A DNA stretch of 64,000 nt. It comes from Virgibacillus dokdonensis. Its GTDB lineage: Bacteria; Bacillota; Bacilli; Bacillales; Amphibacillaceae. The position numbers were made by a program, and so were the translations under genes. The notes under the pieces are model-generated. The model did no database searches. It was given only the letters and a program-made list of their open reading frames with translations, and was not told where the DNA came from. The stretch's first letter is position 1. Every line of letters starts with the position of its first letter. The stretch spans positions 2,972,986-3,036,985 of the forward strand of contig NZ_LT745763.1 of NCBI RefSeq assembly GCF_900166595.1, written 5' to 3'. This document shows positions 59,024-64,000 of this stretch, piece after piece.

Positions 59024-59456
59024 TTCGTTTCCCCAACTCCTTTTCTACCAATTTGGTTAATAATCGGACTCCAAAACCAGTAGCCCCTTCGACATGATAG
59101 CCATACACCTTCCAAGGTCGCACCGTATTTGCCATATCAATATGTACCCATTTCATATGTCGCTTTATAAATTGTTGCAAAAAAATGGCTGCCGTAATCG
59201 AACCACCATATTTAGAAGCACTCCTATTATTTAAGTCTGCATAATCACTGTGCAAATATGCTTTATAATCTTCAATTAATGGCATAGGCCATACATGATC
59301 CCCAGTTTCTTCGCCAATTTCTTTATATGTCCACAAATCCTTCTCGTTATTAGTAAAAACACCAGCTGTTTTTAACCCTAAGGCTTGACCAATAGAGCCT
59401 GTGAGTGTAGCAATATCAATAATAGTTTCCGCTCCTACGTCTTGAGCGTATAAAAT
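58995..59456 (-). pseudogene. pepA: M17 leucyl aminopeptidase gene, C-terminal part (split by IS)
   Basis: Directly past the insertion sequence, the frame reads ILYAQDVGAETIIDIATLTGSIGQALGL and ends with GSITAAIFLQQFI...MANTVRPWKVYGYHVEGATGFGVRLL, the C-terminal active-site part of M17 peptidases (with the Arg/Gly-rich substrate loop and TGFGVRLL). It has no start of its own near the junction; an ORF from an internal codon at 59336 is possible but would lack the metal-binding motifs. It is therefore a remnant. Confidence 0.88.
59449..59456. repeat. 8-bp target site duplication, left copy
   Basis: TATAAAAT flanks the left end of the insertion sequence. The right copy reads TATAAAAAAT (60837-60846), that is, the same site with two more A. 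Removing the element and one copy restores GGT-ATT-TTA-TAC-GCT (GILYA) in the aminopeptidase frame. Confidence 0.8.
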
Positions 59457-60836
59457 GGTTCTATGTCAAATGTTGGGGTGGAGTGAGATGCAATCTCACC
59501 CTACCCAACATGACTTCCAATTTTTTTATACTTATGTAAAAGAAGTATTCTTGCTCTTGCCCTTAGGAAGTTCCTGAATCCAAAGGCGTTCCTCTTCATG
59601 ACTTTCGTTAGGTTATTAATTCCCTCCAAAAAACCATTTGAGTAATCAAATAAAAAGCTGTTTAATACCTCTGTCTGCCAGTTCTTGAATGTACGGATAG
59701 CCTTCTCAAATTCAGGGAGACCCTCTTGTTCTACCTTCCTGTAAAAATCCAATAATCCTTGTTTCGTTTCTTTGATCTTAACCTGTCCATTTTCCTTGGC
59801 TTGCTTGAACCAAAAGCAGTAGGACTCTTTCAATTCGTAAGCCCTGCGAAGTTCTTCATCCATCCCAAGATACCTGTCCAAATACCAGCGTTCCTTTTCG
59901 GTTAGCTTTGCACTGTCTTTATAAAACACATAGCGCATCCTTTTACATTTTTTACGGTCATAATCATTCCATTCAGATTGGATTCTTCTTCTGACTCCGT
60001 CAAGAGCCCAATAGATATAACGACAAAAATGAAAACGATCGGCTACAATAACCGGTTTCCCCAATGCCTTTTGGACAGCTGCCTTAAAAGAAGGACTCAT
60101 GTCCATAATGACTACATCCACATTGGTTCCATGTTTTTGGAGATAATCCTTGAGGGTCTTCTTTTTTCGGTTTGGCAAAATATCAATCGGTTCCTTGGTC
60201 TCTCCATCAGCAATAATCAATTGATATTTTCCTGCCTTTGTATCTCCCTTGTATTCATCGATGGCAATCACCTTTGGCAATTCTTGAACCTCTGACATTT
60301 CCTTTACGGCCAAACGGTCAAATCTGCGCATGACGGTCGATACGGAGACGCCAAACTGCTTGGCTGTTTCCTTAAAAGTCTTCGCTTGCACTATCCGAAC
60401 GGATACCGCCCGATTCCATTCCATAGAAAGCCGTTGATATCGATGAACAAAAGGATTCTCCTCCGCAAATCGTTTCCCGCAGCACGAACAGGCATAGCGG
60501 CGTTTTTTGTAGAAGAGATAAGTTAATCGTTCAAACCACTTTAAATGTTTGATCTTTTGGATCCGATAATCATGAACTTTCTTGGTTCTCTTTCCACAGC
60601 TGGGACACTTGTGTACCTTGACAGGCATTTCTACATGAAGCGCAATACCACCTTCCATTTCCTCCACTTTTGTAATCCATACATCTTCAAGACCAGGCAT
60701 TTTTATGGTAAAATTCATTTGCACGCAACTCCAATCTTTTCTTGTTTCTAGTCAATTCAAGTATAAAAGAATTGGATGTTTGCGTGTATATTTTTATGCG
60801 CAAATTGTGGGGAAACCCCAACATTTAGTATAGAGC
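59457..60836 (-). mobile_element. ISL3-family insertion sequence, 1380 bp
   Basis: Both ends begin with similar inverted repeats: GGTTCTATGTCAAATGTTGG (left) and GGCTCTATACTAAATGTTGG (right, read inward); 19 of the first 23 bases match. This is the typical ISL3 terminus, and 8-bp duplications are usual for the family. It holds one transposase gene filling nearly all its length. The ends and ORF look intact, so it may be active. Confidence 0.93.
59501..60724 (-). CDS. ISL3-family transposase
   Basis: This 407-residue DDE transposase begins at GTG 60724 or ATG 60718, after GGAG. N-terminal zinc fingers CPSCGKRTKKVH and YACSCCGKRF (about residues 38-85) are followed by a helix-turn-helix TFKETAKQFGVSVSTVMRRF. 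Catalytic acids are likely the Asp of VIAIDEYKGD, the Asp of VVIMDMSPSFKAAV, and the Glu of SNGFLEGINNLTKVMKRNAFGFRNF. It has no frameshift and looks full-length. Confidence 0.95.
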   Translation of the reverse strand: MQMNFTIKMPGLEDVWITKVEEMEGGIALHVEMPVKVHKCPSCGKRTKKVHDYRIQKIKHLKWFERLTYLFYKKRRYACSCCGKRFAEENPFVHRYQRLSMEWNRAVSVRIVQAKTFKETAKQFGVSVSTVMRRFDRLAVKEMSEVQELPKVIAIDEYKGDTKAGKYQLIIADGETKEPIDILPNRKKKTLKDYLQKHGTNVDVVIMDMSPSFKAAVQKALGKPVIVADRFHFCRYIYWALDGVRRRIQSEWNDYDRKKCKRMRYVFYKDSAKLTEKERWYLDRYLGMDEELRRAYELKESYCFWFKQAKENGQVKIKETKQGLLDFYRKVEQEGLPEFEKAIRTFKNWQTEVLNSFLFDYSNGFLEGINNLTKVMKRNAFGFRNFLRARARILLLHKYKKIGSHVG

Positions 60837-61801
60837 CTATAAAAAATACCATCGGCTAAAATTAGTCTACCTTCTGCATCCGTGTTACCTACTTCCACAT
60901 GCATTCCATTTGCATAAGAAATTACATCTGCCGGCAAGTATGCATTTTTCCCTACTACATTTTCTACTAATGGAATAACTGCGGTAACGTATACAGAGCT
61001 ATTCAGATCAGATAAAAGCTTCATCGCACCTACGACAGCCGCTGAGCCCCCCATATCCATTTTCATTTCCCAAATTCCAGTCCCTGTTTTTACATTAACA
61101 CCTCCTGCATCAAAGGTCACTCCTTTACCGACAAGCGCTACATGCTTTCCTACTGTATTTTTTAATGTAAGAACGACCATTTTAGGAGGATGAACACTTC
61201 CCTTTCCGACCGTTTTAACAGCTTCTAAACCATGTTTCGTAAGATCAGCTGTATCCAAAATAGCCACGTCTACATCTGTATCTCTAAAAATTTCTACTAT
61301 TTTGCTTGCATAAGCTTCTGGCGTCAGTTTACTAGGGGGCTCATTACATAAGTCTCTAGCTAAACATACAGCATCACTTTTAGTTTTGGCCAATGCAACA
61401 TATGCGCCATAAGATGAATAATTATATTCTAGCACATAGTCCATCTCTAAACGATTACGCTTATAGTACTGAAATCGATAACCAGCCAGATACCAACCTT
61501 CCATAAGAGCGGTAACATAACTTGCAACATTGCTTCCCTCCATTACAAGTTCCAATCCTTTAAACAAGCCGTTAAAATTGATAGTAACTGTCTGAGACAA
61601 AAATTCTTTGTCCACCTTCTTTCGTAATTCTCCACCAAGATGTCGGATATTTTCCATATTTTCACTCACCGGACAGATACAAACCAATAAATAGATCGTT
61701 GTTTCCGTATAAAATAATTTCATCTCCCCAAAAGATGCTTTTTTAACAAATGAATGACTTAAAAGCGGACTAGGCTCTAAAGGACAAACATGAATTTCCA
61801 T
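60837..61801 (-). pseudogene. pepA: M17 leucyl aminopeptidase gene, N-terminal part (split by IS)
   Basis: ATG at 61801 follows GGGAGG. The frame holds the M17 metal-binding core: LVGKGVTFDAGGVNVKT, MKMDMGGSAAVVG and the signature NTDAEGRLILADG. After GIF the true sequence is lost at the insertion; the frame then reads a few residues into the IS and stops at 60794. The C-terminal half is at 58995-59456. M17 enzymes release N-terminal amino acids from peptides and are hexamers; with the C-terminal catalytic residues missing this product should be inactive. Confidence 0.9.
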
Positions 61802-61833
61802 TTTCTAACCTCCCAGTACAAGTAGAAATTATT

Positions 61834-61905
61834 AAAAAAACTTGGCTTATTACCGAATTTTTATGGCAATAGCTTTAGGTTTACTTATACTTAGAATATA
61901 GAATT
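61834..61905 (+). repeat. Dispersed palindromic repeat, divergent copy
   Basis: AAAAACTTGGCTTATTACCG, then AATTTTTATGGCAATAGCTT, then TTTACTTATACTTAGAATA. It lies just upstream of the aminopeptidase gene start, like the copy before usp. Confidence 0.45.
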
Positions 61906-61922
61906 TTACTCCCTCATAGTAC

Positions 61923-61969
61923 AAAAAAAGACGACCCAGTAGCGTCATGCACATAAGCCGTCTTTTATT
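61923..61969 (-). terminator. Fructokinase gene terminator
   Basis: AAAAGACG and CGTCTTTT (about 61926-61933 and 61959-61966) pair; on the minus strand the stem ends with seven T. It lies 30 bases past the scrK stop. Confidence 0.75.
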
Positions 61970-61998
61970 TTCCTATATTTCTTAATAGTTCTTAACAT

Positions 61999-62859
61999 CT
62001 ATCTCTTATTTTTCACTGCTAGAGCAATCGAACCTTTAACTGCTTGTTCATCATCAAGTTTCGGTGGAACAATTAATTCATCTACATCGTTCACTTCCAA
62101 ATAGTCGTTTAACAACTTCATAAACTGCTCGCGAACCATTGCATAAAGCCTTTCCTGTTTCAATACTCCGCCACCAATAACCATTTTCTCTGGGGAGAGA
62201 ATAACATAGATATTCATTAGCCCTTGCGCTAAATAATACGCTTCTATCTCCCATACCTCATCAAGATGTGTAAGTAAATTTGCTTTTCTACCATATCGTT
62301 TTTCAATCGCCGTCCCAGAAGCAAGCCCTTCCAAGCATGACCTATGACTCGGACAACTACCTACAAAAGTGTCGTTTGGGTGTTGCTTTAGTAACATATG
62401 TCCCATTTCTGGATGATTTTTTCCTTGAAACACTTTCCCTTCCCCAACAAATCCTGCTCCAATTCCAGTTCCTACCGTCATGTATAAACAGCTCTCCGCA
62501 TGCTTACCAGCACCGTAGTAATACTCACCCAGACAAGCTGTATTCACATCCGTATCCAAATATACAGGAATATTGTATTCGCTTTGCAATTTTTCAAGAA
62601 GCGGATAGTAACGCCATTTTGTTTTCGGGGTATTTAAAATGGAGCCATATGTTTTGCTGTTCTTATTCAAATCAACAGGCCCAAACGTACCTACACCCAA
62701 CGCTTCCATCTCAAATGAAGAAAAGAACTGTTTTGCTGAAGCTAGTGTATCCTCTGGAGAAACAGTTGGAAAGCTCGTCTTTTGAAGAATGTTTCCATTT
62801 TCATCGCCAACCGCACAAACGAATTTTGTACCACCTGCTTCAATTGCTCCAATTAACAT
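61999..62859 (-). CDS. scrK: ROK-family fructokinase
   Basis: The start is taken as ATG at 62859 (MLIGAIEAGGTKFVCAVG), nine bases after TAGGAGG; ATG 62865 is also possible. The 286-residue protein has the ATP loop IGAIEAGGTK, the catalytic Asp in YLDTDVNTACLGE, TVGTGIGAGF, and the zinc site HPEMGH...CPSHRSCLEGLASG, all usual for bacterial ROK fructokinases. It phosphorylates fructose released from sucrose-6-phosphate. It lies 67 bases after the GH32 gene and shares its strand, so the two form a sucrose operon. Confidence 0.93.
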   Translation of the reverse strand: MLIGAIEAGGTKFVCAVGDENGNILQKTSFPTVSPEDTLASAKQFFSSFEMEALGVGTFGPVDLNKNSKTYGSILNTPKTKWRYYPLLEKLQSEYNIPVYLDTDVNTACLGEYYYGAGKHAESCLYMTVGTGIGAGFVGEGKVFQGKNHPEMGHMLLKQHPNDTFVGSCPSHRSCLEGLASGTAIEKRYGRKANLLTHLDEVWEIEAYYLAQGLMNIYVILSPEKMVIGGGVLKQERLYAMVREQFMKLLNDYLEVNDVDELIVPPKLDDEQAVKGSIALAVKNKR

Positions 62860-62925
62860 AAACATCTACCTCCTATAAGCGGGGAAAAGCAACATTTTTT
62901 TCTTAATTTTATCTCCATTTCATGT

Positions 62926-64000
62926 CTAAATATCCATAACTCGACGTACATCCCATTTTTTCACATCAAGCTTTATTTCACCGTCCGCTGTAAACAGAAC
63001 ATTCTCTTCGTTCTCATCGTCAAATACTCGAGAAGTAAACACTTCCTCTCCTTGATTTAGAAAAATTTCTATAGAGGACGTATCTTTTAAAATAAGTATG
63101 TCGCTTAGGGTATCTAATTTGCAGTGTCTGCTTTCCATAGTCTGATAACTTGTAAAGCTTTTTCGTTTAAAAGTGAAAACTTTTAATAACGAATCATATA
63201 TAATTTGAGACCCAGCTATTTGTATATTTAAACAGGATTGCTTCATATCTTCCACAGTTAAATATACAGCAAATGCCTTGTCAACGCATAATGATAACAA
63301 TTGTTGCGCATTTAATACAACTTCATTAAAACGAACTTCGTTTTCCAGTAACTGTTGAAACTCTTCCACAGGATATTGTAGCAATGTTCCATTTTTCCAA
63401 TCCAATTGACGCGGAACGGTCAAAGCATGGACCCACCCATTATTTGCTGTAGGAAGCTGGGAAGACCCTTCCTCGGCATTTCCCATCCACCCAATCAATA
63501 TCCTTCTCCCCTCCTGATCTTGCATCGTCTGAGGGGCATAAAAATCAAAACCTCGATCCAATTCCACAAAAGCATCATGCTCAAAAGACATCGTTTTTTT
63601 CTCTATCTCCCCAGCAAAGTACCCAGATTGATAAATATTTTGATATTGAAAGCCTTGTGCAGGTATTCCTTGTGGGCAAACGAGCAGAATATCTTTATTT
63701 CCTAATCGAAACAAATCAGGGCATTCCCACATATAACCGAAGTGGTCTAACCCTTGATGTCCGTTACCAGTTAACGTTCCTGCAAATGTCCAATTCCATA
63801 AATCAGCAGAACGACATAACACAACCTCTCCATTTTTCGCCTCTGTTTGTGCACCAAGCACCATCCACCAGGATTCATTCATATAGAATACTTTTGGATC
63901 ACGAAAATGAGCAGTGTAACCGTCTGGAACTTGAATAATTGGTCCCTTTTTTTCAAAATGGATTCCATCATTCGATATTGCCAAACACTGATAAGATTGC
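62926..64000 (-). CDS. scrB: GH32 sucrose-6-phosphate hydrolase (5' end outside window)
   Basis: The frame runs to the right edge and continues as YQCLAISNDGIHFEKKGPII, so the true start and the first catalytic motif (WMNDPNG-type) are outside. Two GH32 motifs are visible: HFRDPKVFYM with the transition-state Asp, and WECPDLFRLG with the acid/base Glu. The C-terminal beta-sandwich is about residues 200-350 of the visible part. Next to a fructokinase gene, this is most likely the intracellular enzyme acting on sucrose-6-phosphate from a PTS. Symbols sacA and scrB are both in use. Confidence 0.93.
   Translation of the reverse strand, partial: QSYQCLAISNDGIHFEKKGPIIQVPDGYTAHFRDPKVFYMNESWWMVLGAQTEAKNGEVVLCRSADLWNWTFAGTLTGNGHQGLDHFGYMWECPDLFRLGNKDILLVCPQGIPAQGFQYQNIYQSGYFAGEIEKKTMSFEHDAFVELDRGFDFYAPQTMQDQEGRRILIGWMGNAEEGSSQLPTANNGWVHALTVPRQLDWKNGTLLQYPVEEFQQLLENEVRFNEVVLNAQQLLSLCVDKAFAVYLTVEDMKQSCLNIQIAGSQIIYDSLLKVFTFKRKSFTSYQTMESRHCKLDTLSDILILKDTSSIEIFLNQGEEVFTSRVFDDENEENVLFTADGEIKLDVKKWDVRRVMDI

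Noticed and set aside
58995..59336. Independent short gene MWTYKEIGEETG as a new protein
   Set aside because: It is the C-terminal part of the interrupted M17 aminopeptidase; reading upstream in frame continues the family sequence to the IS.

Overview
The window reads as chromosomal DNA of a low-GC, endospore-forming Bacillaceae, most like the Virgibacillus/Oceanobacillus/Lentibacillus group. That placement is inference, from AT-rich DNA, AGGAGG-type ribosome sites with many TTG and GTG starts, T-box leaders, spore genes (cotD-like, sspP), ypsA, fosB and a cydABDC operon. No rRNA, tRNA, CRISPR array, prophage or conjugative module was seen.

Layout. 1-8.1 kb is a carbohydrate locus: a sugar-binding lipoprotein (cut by the left edge), a divergent AraC regulator, a secreted 1.3-kDa-residue-class GH101 endo-alpha-N-acetylgalactosaminidase and galE. 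The binding protein and GH101 share the same promoter design, with a CcpA-type cre site between -35 and -10. 8.4-10.1 kb holds an SRPBCC (CoxG-like) protein and a YitT-type membrane protein. 10.2-22 kb is branched-chain amino acid synthesis on the minus strand: ilvB-ilvN-ilvC-leuA-leuB-leuC-leuD-ilvA behind a sigma-A promoter and a T-box leader (specifier read as ATC, Ile), with ilvD as a separate upstream unit. 22-25.7 kb carries csaA and proBA, the latter behind a proline T-box (specifier CCT).

25.7-49.2 kb is an accessory zone of small single genes: an MFS drug exporter, a secreted protein with an exact 28-residue repeat, a lipoprotein, fosB, several GNAT acetyltransferases, a Nudix hydrolase, a NERD-domain protein flanked by two 110-bp direct repeats, ypsA, cotD-like, mscL, two MazG-like pyrophosphohydrolases, sspP, ppaC, a FAD oxidoreductase, a Usp and a SulP transporter. 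Three genes here look damaged: an AAC(6')-like acetyltransferase with a G-run frameshift, a phosphotransferase whose N-lobe is open but has no start codon, and a small membrane protein with a frameshift. Several families of short dispersed repeats sit between genes.

49.4-58.2 kb has a class B penicillin-binding protein and the cytochrome bd operon cydA-cydB-cydD-cydC. 58.3-64 kb holds cutC downstream of an M17 aminopeptidase gene that is split by a 1380-bp ISL3-family insertion sequence with recognisable target duplication, followed by a ROK fructokinase and a GH32 sucrose-6-phosphate hydrolase cut by the right edge.

No wholly new multi-gene system was recognised. The observations most worth checking are the NERD gene cassette with its direct repeats, the exact 28-residue repeat protein, the dispersed intergenic repeat families, the GH101 regulon, and the insertion in the aminopeptidase gene.
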